Notes: a model not told the origin generated them from the sequence alone. 64,000 bases of DNA from Pterois miles (GCA_947000775.1 CAMQGK010000399.1:2906501-2970500), one strand, 5' to 3'. Positions 1-12,590 are shown, counted from the stretch's first letter. Program-made: numbers and translations.

Positions 1-838
1 AAGTTTTCTTGCCGAGGGTACAACCACACACTGAGTTCACTGTTCTCTAACCACAGCTAACTGAACTTACATTTACCCATTTTTTACCCGGTTTTAACAG
101 TCTGACCTTAAGTTTGACTAAAGTAATGATGGCGACATTACTCAGCTTTTCACTTTGCGCAAGGTTTCTCCACTAATAAACACACCACTAAGGTAAGGTA
201 ACGAAAACACAGTGAGTCTTAGTTTCAGTAAACATACTTATTAATATTATATTTCATTTGTGCCAATAGAGCTCCCTAAATGCTACACACTGTTCCTTTA
301 AAAGCTAACAGCTAGCTCAGTTGCTCTCAAGACGTTCAGTGTACTCCAGGTGAGTAACACTGATATCAGTACGGTGTCATCTTTGCTGAAGAAGGTAGAA
401 AACAAAGCACCTTGTGTACCGCACCTCCTCACAAACACAACATACAGTACAGAGTTTGTTCTGTTACTGTAATTTCACGTTAGCATCCCATCCTACTTCT
501 TTTTTGATCTGCGTGTTTTCTGCAGTAAACGAGGTCCTCTTGTGGCGAGGTCAGCTCTGAATACGTGAGCCAAATCTGCATCTCTGCGACAATGTGAAAC
601 GTCAACGACCAAGACTTCAATCAAGTCCAAATGATATTCAAGGCAGCCATCCCCTATTTTTAACCCGTAACCATTTGATTCATATTCAACAACATGCATC
701 TATCTCCTTCATTTGTCACAAATAATTACAGAAACACATTTATTGGCATAAACATCATATAAACAAATCAACAAAAATTTATCTCAACAAATGAAGCATC
801 AGAATTTAATTACAGGGAACATGATGCCCTGTTGCATT

Positions 839-840
<2 letters not shown>
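1..840. other. non-coding sequence, nothing recognised
   Basis: AT-rich unique-looking DNA up to the first (CA)n tract. The 68-codon minus-strand ORF at 493-699 shows no motif. Confidence 0.4.

Positions 841-932
<92 letters not shown>
841..932. repeat. (CA)46 microsatellite
   Basis: Perfect CA repeat of 92 bp. Confidence 0.98.
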
Positions 933-934
<2 letters not shown>

Positions 935-2300
935 AAACCAAAATGACGACATAGTAAGTCAGATTTATTATTAGCTACTATAGAAAGTCTTAATTAAGAG
1001 AATTAAGTTAAACTTTAACTTAAACTTGGGGAGTCACACTTAAAAGATGACTTAAAGCTATTTATAGTTAAGGTGAAAACTGAGATTCTTATTTTTCAAC
1101 GCTTGATTCTGAGATGTTTTGTCACATTTATGACTTTCTATGGGAATTAAGTCCACTTTTTAAGTAAATAATGTCCAAACTTTAGCACAGTAAGCTAAAG
1201 TTATGGGATTTTAAGTTGAATTTAGGACTTTTTAAAGCCAGAATGAATACTTAATTCAAATTTGCAGTTAAATGCACTTCTGTTTGTATTTTGGGATGGA
1301 TTTGTACTTGTATACATGTGTACTTGTACTTCTCTACACTAACAGTGGAGGTGTTGTTATTTCTAGGTTACTATGCAGAGGTTTTACCGTCCCACTGGAC
1401 ATCAAACCAGACTGAATGTGGCCCCTGAACTAAAATGAAACTGACACTCCTGATTTAAAGTGTGTGTTTCTGTGTTTATACGTATAAGTTTCTACTGACT
1501 GAATAAACACGAGGAACTCAAGTTTTGTACTCGACAGCTTTTCTACGAAACCACACCGAGCATGTGTTATATACTTTTACTGTTTTTTTTATTCTCGCTG
1601 GGTATCTTATTCTCTGATGTCACGATCCAGCGCCTCATATTTCCCTCAAACTTTCCGCCACTGAAAACCAAGCAGACAGGCCTTGAGAGTACAGTGATGT
1701 TAATCTTTTTCGTTGCCCTTTGAAAACCACGTACAGCTTGAAAAACAAGCTCCCTGCCACGAATAAAGCCTCGCTTTAAGGCTGTGGGGAATAAAGAGCG
1801 AGAGAGGAGCTGCAACAGACGGTATGTGAGTGAATGACGAGTTTGTAACTGAGAGAAAAGACCCTGAGAGAAGAAATGTGTCAAAGAGGAAAGTAAGAAC
1901 AAGACAAAGAAACGCAGGAGGAGAGATGCACCTGGGTGTTATCAGTCATAAACACAGAAATCGATTAGTCTGGGTGTGACAGATTTGATTCAGAGACTTT
2001 AAAGTGGAGAGAAAAATGAGATAAAACAAATTCACAAGTAAATTAACTTTGTTTCTGATGTTTTATCTTTTGGAGATGACAGCGACAAAAAACAAAACAC
2101 CCAAACTATCCCCTTAACTTTTTCCCTAATTTCCTCTCACCATAAACTGAACGCCGTTAGGTTTTTGACTATTGTCATTTTAAGTTAACGTTTTAAGTTC
2201 GTTGTTATTTCATTAATAACTTATTTACACCTTGATGGACAGATGTGTAGGAGACGACCATGAGTCGGCCAGACTCCCACACACCGTCCTCTTCAGTTGA
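933..2300. other. non-coding sequence, nothing recognised
   Basis: Contains TTAAGTT-rich AT stretches. A 111-codon minus-strand ORF (1567-1902) has no recognised domain and no splice context. Confidence 0.4.
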
Positions 2301-2319
2301 ACTCAGTGATATTTATTGA

Positions 2320-2633
2320 CATTAGGTTTGTTGGTGGTGTTCTAGCTGTGAACGTAGCTGTAATAGACAGTGTGTGTTCAGTTTATCTGTTGGTGAATAA
2401 ATGCTACGACGCTACAAGCTACAACTCCTCAGCTGGAAGTCCAGAGCCAACTTCCTGTATCTGCGCCGGCTCTCTCTTAAGGTGGACCAGCTTTCCTCCT
2501 TAAAGGAGCTCTCTAAGAGTTTTTCTCAGCTTTTTAACTAATCATTAATATTTCTTTGAACCATTTTAATCAGTAGCATTAATCTGTTAAAATTCTTAAT
2601 GTCAGTTATCGGTAAAACAGTTAATTTTTAACA
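2320..2633 (+). mobile_element. transposon fragment shared with 23470-23625
   Basis: TTTGTTGGTGGTGTT, GCTACAAGCTACAACTCCTC and AGCTGGAAGTCCAGAGCCAA recur at 23475-23620 in the same orientation. It ends at about 2633 with AGTTAATTTTTAACATCCCTA, a transposon-like end. The predicted 68-codon ORF here is repeat-derived. Confidence 0.5.
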
Positions 2634-2865
2634 TCCCTAACTCATTTTATAAATGTACAGGTTATAGTCACAGATTGTTGAAAGAGGAAAGTAACAGATG
2701 AATGAGGATGAATGGGACGCAGAAAATAAACAGATTAATGTTGCATGATGTGTCATAATTTGACATAGTTTATAATAAGAATATTACTAAAGAAAATACA
2801 ATTAATCTTTGATGGGTGTTACCTAACACCAGCACTAAATGAAAAACAGTTTTAGATTTATTCTC

Positions 2866-2868
<3 letters not shown>

Positions 2869-2926
<58 letters not shown>
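2869..2926. repeat. (AC)29 microsatellite
   Basis: Perfect AC repeat of 58 bp. Confidence 0.98.
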
Positions 2927-2927
<1 letters not shown>

Positions 2928-2929
2928 AG

Positions 2930-4500
2930 CCATAATCCATAATCACCACAGGATTGTTAATCCATCAGGAATCATCTCAATCTGCCGAACACACACTGAG
3001 TATTAAAATCATCTCAGAGATGTGTCAGAGAGGATCATCATAGTGACTTCTGGGAAAATAAAACGATGACCTGCTCTCTTTGGCTTTACACTGGATGATA
3101 ATTAGATTCATACACACTTTATTATAAAAAGATTGATTTACAATAGGCTGCTGTTTTTGGAGACAGAAATGATGTCTAACAGTATGATCGAAAACAATAT
3201 TTTCTGATGATTTTCTAATGATTATCTGAATATGGATAAGGAGCATTTTTCTCATTAGTGAGAGGGCTGCACTTCGTCATATTAGCTTCTAAATACATGC
3301 AGTGTCCCAGACCGCCACGTTTCTCCCTTTCTTGTAAATAAATGAGAGTATTGTGATGCTGTAATGAAGTAGTTCAGGAGGAACATTTTAGGCTTTTTGT
3401 GTGAGACAAAGTCATGTTTCTGTTTGTTTTATTATCTCATGATATTTGTTTTTTTTCCTTTCTGACTCTTTGCCTTTTTAACTTGACCTCAGATAAATAT
3501 TTCTGTACCTGAGCTCCACTCTTCAGGTTTAACTGCTGCCTTCAGGCCATTGAGAAGCTTCAGCATGAACAAAAGTGTAACCTGATGCTCACTCAGGAGA
3601 TTTTAACTGTTAGTAAACTGAGTAAAGTAAATCTGAGGGGATGTGACCAGAAAATCTTTGGTATTTTTACTGGATTAATGAATGAAATAACTATAAAAAG
3701 TTCCTATCACTTAATTTTCTGTCCATTCTCTAATTTATTAAATAACTAGCAATTTCTTTCAGCACTGTTCAGTTCAGTGTTATTATATGACACAACAGCA
3801 ATCCCACAGAGAACCATCTGTCAGGGGACAAAAAAGATCTGCTACAAGTCATTTTCCAGTAAATTCACAGCACATTTAGCCATCAGTCCGTGCAGAGCTG
3901 AGGATATGTGAACAGTCCTCAGGCACAGACAGGAAGTACTGAACAGGTTCAGTGTGTGGCACACTGACCCAAATACGAGCAGCATTTCTTACTAGTAAGC
4001 GCATGCTGGCACCACATCCAGCACGACTTACAGCCCAAATCACCACGCTGTATGTCATCGTGCTGGAACATTTTTGGCTGAATGCACTTCAAATGTCCTA
4101 GAAACGCTTTATGACAAGATAAGAGATAAAAACACAACTCAACGTAAGACAAGGTCATTATCAACTCATTATGAGCGGCAGAGACACACCATAGGCGGAT
4201 ATTTTAGGACTATAACTGTGATTTCTGTGAGCGTAAAGACGCAGATGATGCGCAGCCGGATAACCGCGTTGTCTCCGTGTGACGCGGAGAGAGCGCGGAG
4301 AGCGCGCGGAGAGCAGGGACACTTCTGAACCTGTACCCGCAGGGATCACTGTTAATGAAGTGGTTTACAGCAATCATGCTGATGAGCAAAGCCTCAGCCT
4401 CCTGTTGCCATAGAGAAAACGTGGAAGTGAACATGCGCCTTTTCGTCCGTGAATGAAAAACTCACATCAGATCTTAAACGCAGTCTGAAGTCTAGTAAGT
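2930..4500. other. non-coding sequence with a small CpG-rich patch at 4220-4330
   Basis: No exon is recognised. The patch near 4220-4330 (GACGCGGAGAGAGCGCGGAG) may be part of the same promoter neighbourhood as 4590-4990, or intron 1 of the minus-strand gene. Confidence 0.35.
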
Positions 4501-4520
4501 ACGTTTTAAGGCGACCTTAC

Positions 4521-4589
4521 CTCGAACAAAGGTGGAGTGCCCTTGTCTGGAAGTGTGCATCCCAGTAATTCAGCTATGAACTTTGCCAT
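4521..4589 (-). CDS. candidate first coding exon of an unidentified minus-strand gene
   Basis: On the minus strand an ATG at 4589 opens 23 codons, beginning MAKFIAELLGC and ending GTPPLFE, followed exactly by a strong donor (GAG|GTAAGG, donor at 4520-4519), phase 0. An in-frame stop lies upstream at 4646-4644, so Met is the natural start. The upstream 400 bp (4590-4990) are much richer in G+C and CpG than the surroundings, as expected of a promoter and 5' UTR. G is present at +4; -3 is T, which is weak. I do not recognise the protein start, and no second exon is found in 1-4500, so the gene would continue outside the window. The peptide could also be chance. Confidence 0.4.
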
Positions 4590-4990
4590 ATAGAGGAGAG
4601 AGGTGAAATATCCCTGTAAATGTTGGTGAGACGCAGAGCCGGATCAACAGGAGAGTCCTCTTTCTGTCAGCCTCCTCAACTTGTCTGTGGCGTTCAGGGA
4701 CCCTGCGCGCATCCCTCCTTCCTTCTCCTTCCTTCTCCTCCAGCTGCAGGAGCTAAACCCCGGAGAGCAGGCCGAGATGTGCGGCTGGATGAGAGCTGTA
4801 CAGTATCTGTGGCTGTGGAGCTGAAAGCCTGGAGCGGGAAAATCCCGGTTCGGTGACGGTTTCACCATCAACAGCAGCAGCAGCAGCGGTGCGGACACGA
4901 GCAGGTGGGGCCTGGCGGAGGGGGACTGGGCGGTCCAACGAGCTGTCAGGTGCTTTTCATCGACGGGGTTCCCCCCATTCACAGATGTGA
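4590..4990 (-). promoter_or_regulatory. CpG-rich patch, likely promoter/5' UTR
   Basis: A local rise in G+C and CpG dinucleotides in otherwise AT-rich DNA, with a pyrimidine-rich block (TCCTTCCTTCTCC type, about 4706-4742) and a (CAG)n-like stretch near 4870-4888. Together with the minus-strand start and splice donor at 4589-4520 it looks like a TATA-less promoter firing leftwards. A short plus-strand ORF (about 4620-4856) inside it has no resemblance I recognise. Confidence 0.4.
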
Positions 4991-4999
4991 AGGGAGGTA

Positions 5000-7660
5000 A
5001 ACCTTATTTTACCTTACGATAAGATAAGATAAGATATTCCTTCATACATTAAACCTCAAAGTCACTGAGGTAAGGCTGGCCAAACGAAAATATTTTCCAA
5101 ATCATAACAGATGCTGAAAATGTGAGACGCCACACATAACATTTGTTATGATAAATTTAACGGTTTTGCTCCTATAGTGTGTGGAGAGCAACAAGTCAGG
5201 AAACATGGAGGTCGGCTGCAGGAGGAATCAGTGATGAAAATTCACAAAGGATGGATGGATGAAGTCATGGAGACATGTTGAATAAACACGAACTGTTGCC
5301 ACAAATTAAGTTAAGCTCCTCCATTTCTGATCTCTATCCTGCTACGACTTTACGCTTCACATTCTGTATTAGCCGCGGCCGCCATGACGGCTCTTCCTTC
5401 TTCAGTCAGCTCGGTTCTCTCTTGGCTACCGTTCTTTCCCACATGATTGCGTAATCGTCTGACCTCGGGGTTCCACACACAGAAGGATATCTGATCGGAA
5501 ATGTTTAATATTTACCATGACACTTGGCCCACCAAATGGACATTATGAGCAAGTGAACTGAGTTAGTCGTTTATAAATAATATATGCAGTGGCTCATATT
5601 GCTGTGAACTGGAATGAGCTAGAAACATGACACATGGCTCAATAACTGGCAATTATGAGCGAGTGTTTCCCAAATAATTTGACTTCAATCGGCCAGATGG
5701 TGGCGCTGCAATTAATTGTGCCTTCAAATGGAACTCGTGAACTCGTGAACGACATGGGAAGTCGTGAACAGGACATGTGTTGCATACAAGTGGTTAAGTC
5801 GTGAGGAACAGCGCTGCTACGGCAATATTAATGTTACTATCAGAGTCAACAATTTAGCAAGCTAGCTGGTGGGTAACATACTGGAGGAAATGTAAAGACA
5901 TAATGACAGAGGAGAAACATGAGGTCGTTGAGAATATCAACATTTTCCTCAGACATATTATAAAATTACGAAGAAAAGCAATATATGACTACAATTCCAA
6001 TATACTGTAATATTAACTTATTATGCAGCGATAAATGAACTTCCATGGGCTCCACCATTTCTCACAACTTCAACAAACACATCATCAGTCATAAACTCGG
6101 GAAAAAAAAACAGGACTTTGGAAAGGCCACGCCCCTCACGCCATAAATCTGACTGACTTGAAATCTGACACACGTCAAACTCCATGTGCGCTACAAAAAA
6201 GCCTCAAGATCTTAAAGTTTGCCTGACTACATTTTCCACCATTTTAAATTTTCTGAAACACACATTTTTGACATTTCCTGAACCGCTTCGTCTGATTTGT
6301 ACCATGTTTTTGTGGATCAGTACTGGACTCACCTAAACAGAAACCACCAAAAGCTCGTTGATAAGTTGCTGTTTTGAAGATATTGACTAATGAACTTTAA
6401 ACGGCCGTGGCTCAGCACATCAACAGACCGAACCCCACAAAATCATCACGAGTCCAGTAAGTATTTGGCTGAAAGTTTCATTCAGATCGACCATTAGGGG
6501 GCGCTACAAAGGCAAAAAATATGAACGTGGTATAATGATAATAGCCTATAAATGAGCAGATAAAAGGCAGACTTTGGCAGCCGAGCTGCTCCAAGCAAAA
6601 AAAAAAGATCTGAACCTAGAACAGCTGCTTGCGGCTATATTTATGTTTTATACTCAAAAACTTCTGGTTGCTTGAATAAAGATTTGACATTTAAAACCAT
6701 CAGGTGAAACTGGGAGAGCACTGCCTTTAAAGGAATAATACTATTTACAGAAATAGAAATAAGTTCACTAACTTTTAACTTGACCTGAAGATTTGCACAG
6801 ATCTATCCAGATATCACATTTAACTGTTTAAATGCTGAGCCTTTATAGCAGCTTCTTAATAATGTAAAATGTTTTTGAATGACATGTTAAACAATCACTG
6901 GTTTCATGTTCGAAGTCCACGTTGTCTGGGTGTCTACATATATTTGGACATAACGTATATATAATAGGTTTTAATGTCTTTCATCTGTCAGCTGAGGGTT
7001 TTTTATTATCTTTCAGTGTAATATTAGATCACAGCCTCCCTTCACTGCAATTCCCCATTGGGATTAATAAAGTACTCTGTCTGTCCACTGTATCTATCAC
7101 TTATAAATGCACAATGAGCAAATTAAGCTCTCACCAGGGGTGTGGATGAGTTGTATTTATTGAATATTCATGGCTCACAGGACACCTGGCAGGATCTGAA
7201 GCCAGCAGGAGGATCAGGAGCTGTTGCTGTGAGCACAGGGCAGCTTTTAATATTCTCTTTCCATGTTTGCATCTTATTAGATTACTTTTCATAAGTTGAC
7301 TATTATCATGCGAGACACTGGTGCATCCATTTTCGTAATATTCATAAAAATCTCATGATTCATTCAGAGCTCTGTCCCAGGGTCAGGACGCCTCGGGGGT
7401 GAGAGATAGTTTTGGTTGTTCATGAAATGCAAAAACATCCTCTGTTAAATGAATATGTACAGCTCTGACTCTTGCAAGAATTAATCTAAAAGCCTGCAAA
7501 TTTTATGGGTCCGATTTGACTAATTTTCACATTTCGGCATTCAGAAGCAGAAAGTCGAGAGGATGCAAAGAGAAAATGTCCAGAGAGGTGATGACCACCG
7601 GCTGATTGAATGACCACCAGAGGCTGATGAGATGGTAACTTTTCAGTGGTTTGATTAATA
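5000..7660. other. repeat-rich non-coding sequence
   Basis: Holds a truncated SINE-tail motif (GATAAGATAAGATATTCC, about 5020). At 5640-5780 and 6130-6530 there are stretches resembling old dispersed fish repeats (GGTGGCGCTG, GGGGGCGCTACAAAGG). No gene is seen. Confidence 0.35.
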
Positions 7661-7764
7661 TCCATCCATCCCATCCATCCATCCATCCATCCATCCATCC
7701 ATCCATCCATCTGCAACCGCTTAACCCATTTGGGGTTGCGGGGGGGCTGGAGCCGATCCCAGCT
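7661..7764 (-). repeat. 3' end fragment of the (TCCA)n-tailed SINE
   Basis: A (TCCA)n run (7661-7710) is followed by CTGCAACCGCTTAACCC and GCTGGAGCCGATCCCAGCT, then unrelated sequence. Only the tail-proximal 100 bp remain. Confidence 0.75.
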
Positions 7765-7896
7765 CTGTGGCAAACAAATGTTTGATACGTACACCTTTGT
7801 TCTGTAAGATAATCTTTACAAACGCCACTTTAAGGATTTTGAAGCGTGAATGCAATCACCAGAAGAAAAAGACCAGAAGTAAAAAGCTACCGTTAG

Positions 7897-8120
7897 GCTG
7901 GGGGGGGGCAGTAGCTCAGTCTGTAGGGGGTGGGTTGGGGAACCGGGGGGTCCCCGGTTAAAACCCCGAAAGGGACAAAAAAAGGGGGGGGAAATGGGGG
8001 TGGGGGGGGGGCCGTTTTCCCTCTGGGGGGCGCCGGGGTGCCCCCGGGAAGGGACCCAACCCCCCCACACCTGGGGGGGGTTTGTAGGGGGCCCCCCCCC
8101 CTCTAAAACTTCCCTTTTTT

Positions 8121-8157
<37 letters not shown>

Positions 8158-8236
8158 TTTTTTAAAAAAAAAAAAAAAAGGGAAAAAAAAAATTTCCCCT
8201 CGGGGAAAAAAAAAAAAATTTTTTTTTTTTTTTTTA
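7897..8236 (+). repeat. tRNA-derived SINE with homopolymer-distorted sequence (probable assembly error)
   Basis: The start reads CAGTAGCTCAGTCTGTAGG with a degraded B-box (CCCCGGTTAAAACCCC). The order of blocks matches the clean minus-strand SINE at 39127-39423, including GGTGCCCC and the end block AATTTCCC..CGGGG. Here nearly every block is replaced by runs of G, C, A or T, for example long T, A and T runs at 8119-8236. Normal mutation does not do this; low-quality consensus over a hard repeat does. ORFs inside it (for example 7994-8314) are meaningless. Confidence 0.8.
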
Positions 8237-8239
8237 AAC

Positions 8240-10200
8240 CAACTACACCATGGTCACATGAGTGTATACACAATGAGGCTGTACAGGCGGACGAGTGGGT
8301 GTGATGACGTTTAGTCGTCTCATTTAGCCTTGTTAGCAGCCACCGTGTTAAAGACACAAAGATGTCGAAATCACAAGTTTACTGATTTATTTTATGTCCT
8401 AGAACAAACGTTTCCACACAGACCTTATTTCAGGAATCAAACCCAAACCTACTGACTTCCAGATGAGGGAGCAGGAAGTGATAAAATGTGGATTAATTTC
8501 TGGGTTTTAGGACTCATTCCTGTAGCATCTATATTAAGATGTTAATTCAAATGTGAAAATGGAAAATGCAATTACATTTCATTTTAATATGGTTAGAGAA
8601 AAGCCATGCCAGTAATCTTAATTAAAGGTGCCATTGATAACACTGATAACATTCAGCCACTAGAAGTTGCATTCTCCTCGTTCCAATGCACTTACTTCCC
8701 AACAACTTGTTGCCAGACACTTCCTGTCAATCTCAGCCATTTTTATTTATTTCACTTTTATTTAACCAGGCAATCTGTTGTTTTCACACTAACTGAGGAC
8801 CCAGAGACACCACGTGATACCTTCACTATTTCACTATCACAAGCTTGTTAGAAGTGGGAACAAAACATCAGATATCTTCTACAGAGATAAACAAAACCTG
8901 ACAAAATGTTAAATAAAATATAAATTCACAATCAAAGTACTTTTTTTCAGGAAAGGCCATACTTTTATTTGGCACCTTTCTAACAGCTTTGAAAATGTAA
9001 TTTTTTTTTATTAAAATATATGTCTACATATAAAATATGTAACATATAAATGTTATCAATAAGACCTTTGCATATGTAAGTGTGAAATAAAAATGTTCTT
9101 TAATTTAGTCCTTAAAATGCTTCCATACCGTATGGTATACATTGCTGCACAATATATTACTGACCAAGACTGGAAGCTGCAATAAAATCATTAAATATAG
9201 CTTGCTATGCTCATTCTCAGGGTCGCTGCCCGAAGATGAGCAATAACCTTAAAATGTATTGCTCCGTTTAATATTCCCTTTTAACGTTTATTATTTACAG
9301 CAAAAGTGCTTTTTATTAAAAAGCACTTTAATTAAATACTGACTAATTTCAAACAATTTTTTTCCTCATCAAGATTTTATTTTATTTCATGTCTGTCTTT
9401 TTTCCAGTATTTATTCAGTCCACCTTAATTGGTGGACAGAATGAACACCTTAAACCGTAGTAGCTGGGGACGAAGCCCTTCAGTTTCAACTCATTTCAAC
9501 TGTTTCTTCATAATGAATATACATAGATCTTATCTTCAAATCCCCGTGACCTCCTCTGACCTCCTTTTAGCAATTCACTGCTGATCTTTGTTGAAGCAGC
9601 GCTGCTCTGAAATGCATCAGGCGTCTCTTCATAAGCTGCTGCTGCTCCCCAGGTATGCTCTTATTCTGTCAAACACCTTTCCTGCGCTGCCGCCAAACCT
9701 CCATCCCCCACTCATCTCTTTCATATCTGTCAAGGATTTTCAGCTCATCTCCTCTGCGACGCGGGATTCATACGTGTTCCTTGTCGGAATGAGAGGTCAA
9801 AGGTCGGGCTGCATGATGTTGTCAGACTGGATAGATGTAAGGGAATAAATCGCTGGGACCTGCTTTCTCTTCTTGTGCCACAAAGGACAGTGAATGTAAC
9901 TGTTTTGACAGCAACAGAGGAGGAAGACGAGGGACCGTGAAGACTGAAGAGGGAGAGCGTGGTGTTGTTTCTGACATGCATACTACATAAATCCTATCAA
10001 GGACACTTATTGTTCATTTATTCTTTATTGTTTTCTAATCACTTCAGTGTACACTTCCAACACAAAATGGCATATAAAATATATGCTACCATAAGATCAT
10101 AATGCACATTCTTGATTTATTTATTGTATTGTTCATGTCTGCAAATCACAGATACGTTGAATGAGGACGCAGAGTAAGTGACGTATTATATATACAGCAG
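8240..10200. other. non-coding sequence, nothing recognised
   Basis: AT-rich. The overlapping opposite-strand ORFs near 9588-9981 show no family features. Confidence 0.4.
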
Positions 10201-10207
10201 TTGTTAT

Positions 10208-10260
10208 TAAGATAAGATAAGACAAGATATTCCTTTATTAGTCCCACAGTGGAGAAAGTT
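10208..10260. repeat. SINE/LINE 3' tail fragment
   Basis: GATAAGATAAGACAAGAT followed by ATTCCTTTATTAGTCCCAC, the conserved tail block also seen at 48555 and, diverged, at 39135 and 56955. The body is missing. Confidence 0.6.
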
Positions 10261-10379
10261 ATGTGGTATAATAATGAGTCTAAAGACCAAATCCAGTCAA
10301 TGTCAATCAATTATAATACATAATTTAACTTTAGGATAATCACATGCAGTTTGGATCAAAAACTGCAGTTTACCATGTT

Positions 10380-11690
10380 TACCATTTTTTGATGCTAAAG
10401 TCAGAACCTGTGAGGGTTTCTGGACAATATCTGTCATTGTTTTGTGTTGTTAAATGATTTTCAATAATAAATATATGCATTTGCATAAAGCAGCATATTT
10501 TCCCACTCCCATGTTGAGAAGACTATAAATTTTCGTGACAAATCTGCCTTTAAGGTACATTTTGAACAGATAAAAACGTATTAATTTGCGAGTAATCATG
10601 GACAATCGTGATTAATCTTAGAGATACATTACAGTCAGTACAGACTACATGAACTGGAGACAGTGAACGCAGCACCGTGGCTGCTACAGTAACTCTCCTG
10701 ACGATGAACTGGAGACAGTGAACGCAGCACCGTGGCTGCTACATTAACTCTCCTGACGATGAACTGGAGACAGTGAACGCAGCACCGTGGCTGCTACAGT
10801 AACTCTCCTGATTGTGAACTGGAGACAGTGAACGCAGCACCGTGGCTGCTACAGTAACTCTCCTGATTGTGAACTGGAGACAGTGAACGCAGCACCGTGG
10901 CTGCTACAGTAACTCTCCTGATTGTGAACTGGAGACAGTGAACGCAGCACCGTGGCTGCTACAGTAACTCTCCTGATTGTGAAATGGAGACAGTGAACGC
11001 AGCACCGTGGCTGCTACAGTAACTCTCCTGATTGTGAAATGGAGACAGTGAACGCAGCACCGTGGCTGCTACAGTAACTCTCCTGATGGTGAACTGGAGA
11101 CAGTGAACGCAGCACCGTGGCTGCTACAGTAACTCTCCTGATCGTGAACTGGAGACAGTGAACGCAGCACCGTGGCTGCTACAGTAACTCTCCTGATCGT
11201 GAACTGGAGACAGTGAACGCAGCACCGTGGCTGCTACAGTAACTCTCCTGATTGTGAACTGGAGACAGTGAACGCAGCACTGTGGCTGCTATAGTAACTC
11301 TCCTGATTGTGACCTGGAGACAGTGAACGCAGCACCGTGGCTGCTACAGTAACTCTCCTGATTGTGAACTGGAGACAGTGAACGCAGCACCGTGGCTGCT
11401 ACAGTAACTCTCCTGATTGTGAACTGGAGACAGTGAACGCAGCACTGTGGCTGCTATAGTAACTCTCCTGATTGTGACCTGGAGACAGTGAACGCAGCAC
11501 CGTGGCTGCTACAGTAACTCTCCTGATTGTGAACTGGAGACAGTGAACGCAGCACCGTGGCTGCTACAGTAACTCTCCTGATGGTGAACTATTGGCTCAA
11601 TTGGGCTCATGTACTGCAGCTGGCACACCACTGGATGAGACGTATTAATCCTGTTGGTTCGTGGTTAATAATCAGTTAATATCCCTAGTG
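10380..11690 (-). mobile_element. non-autonomous DNA transposon relic carrying the 55-bp array
   Basis: The left flank (10380-10640) is the reverse complement of sequence in the copies at 38690-38890 and 48870-49060: GTCATTGTTTTGTGTTGTTA, GCATAAAGCAGCATATTTTC, TTTGCGAGTAATC. The right end (about 11660-11687) runs GGTTAATAATCAGTTAATATCCCTAG, resembling the CTAGGG-type end at 48810. The array therefore expanded inside a mobile element copy. Confidence 0.5.
10651..11590 (+). repeat. 55-bp minisatellite, 17 units
   Basis: The unit begins GAACTGGAGACAGTGAACGC and contains AGCACCGTGGCTGCT and ACAGTAACTCTCCTGAT. Successive starts at 10651, 10706 and so on give exactly 17 full units to 11586. Units are highly similar; variants sit mostly in the ATTGT/ATGGT/ATCGT/ACGAT spacer. 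The period is not a multiple of three, so it is not coding. It is embedded in a transposon relic (about 10380-11690). Confidence 0.95.
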
Positions 11691-11699
11691 CACACAGCT

Positions 11700-12590
11700 A
11701 CTTCATACATACTGGAATGATTTTTGTTGTCTGCTGTCCACTAGCTGTATTTCCTGTAATAACCCTTCATAGATGTAATGAGGTCCTGTTCTCCTCCTTG
11801 TCAAAATATCCCTGCACTAGTGACACCAAGACAAATTGCAATTGAATTAATCCGAGTGTGATAAAGATGTTTGTCTCATCTCATGAACGCTGTCTTTGCT
11901 CTGCATTGTGTCGCTTTCCGTCTCCACAACCCTGCAGTAATTGGTGGACCTGTAATAGCCTCCATCTATCACTGTTATCCAGAAGGAATCTCTTCCACCC
12001 ATTAAAGGCCTGTGGACACTGAGCCAAATGACTCCCACAGACATTTCAGCATAGATGACAACTCATTTAACACATACATACTGACGACATGCAGGGAGGC
12101 AGGTTCACTCACATATAAAGACAAACTTACTAATCAACATGTCCTCACTCCCAACTCATCAAATACAACAGACTGTTCTCATACTATGACCATTCCCTAA
12201 ACCTAACCAAGTAGTTTTTGTCATGTAACTCCTGTATTCAAGCTACGCCACTTCCAGTGTGGTGTAACTTAGCTACGATCTTTCCTAAACATAATGAAGT
12301 TGTTTCCCATGAAGACAGAAGCTTATTTTGAAAAGACTGGAGCAGAAATTGACGCCGGACATTCGAAGGAAAATACAGGACAAAATGAGGAATAACTTTT
12401 CAGTGGATATCATATGAACCGTTGTATGAGAAAACCTTGAATACGGCAGCCTGGCTGGTCGCTTCAAACTATGACGCTCTATGTACCCCTCTAGCGTCAG
12501 TTTTCACTTGTTACATACAACACTAATAGTCATTATTTAAATCATTAGCTCCTAAAAGTCGTAAAGCGCACTAATAGCTGAATCCAGAGT
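11700..12590. other. non-coding sequence, nothing recognised
   Basis: Unique-looking sequence between the minisatellite-bearing element and the repeat at 12590; no exon signals. Confidence 0.35.

Noticed and set aside
7994..8357. ORFs with poly-Phe, poly-Lys and poly-Gly
   Set aside because: They arise from the homopolymer-distorted SINE, probably an assembly error.
10651..11590. Regular array of 55-bp repeats resembling a CRISPR array
   Set aside because: There are no unique spacers; the whole 55-bp unit repeats, and the host DNA is vertebrate. It is a minisatellite.
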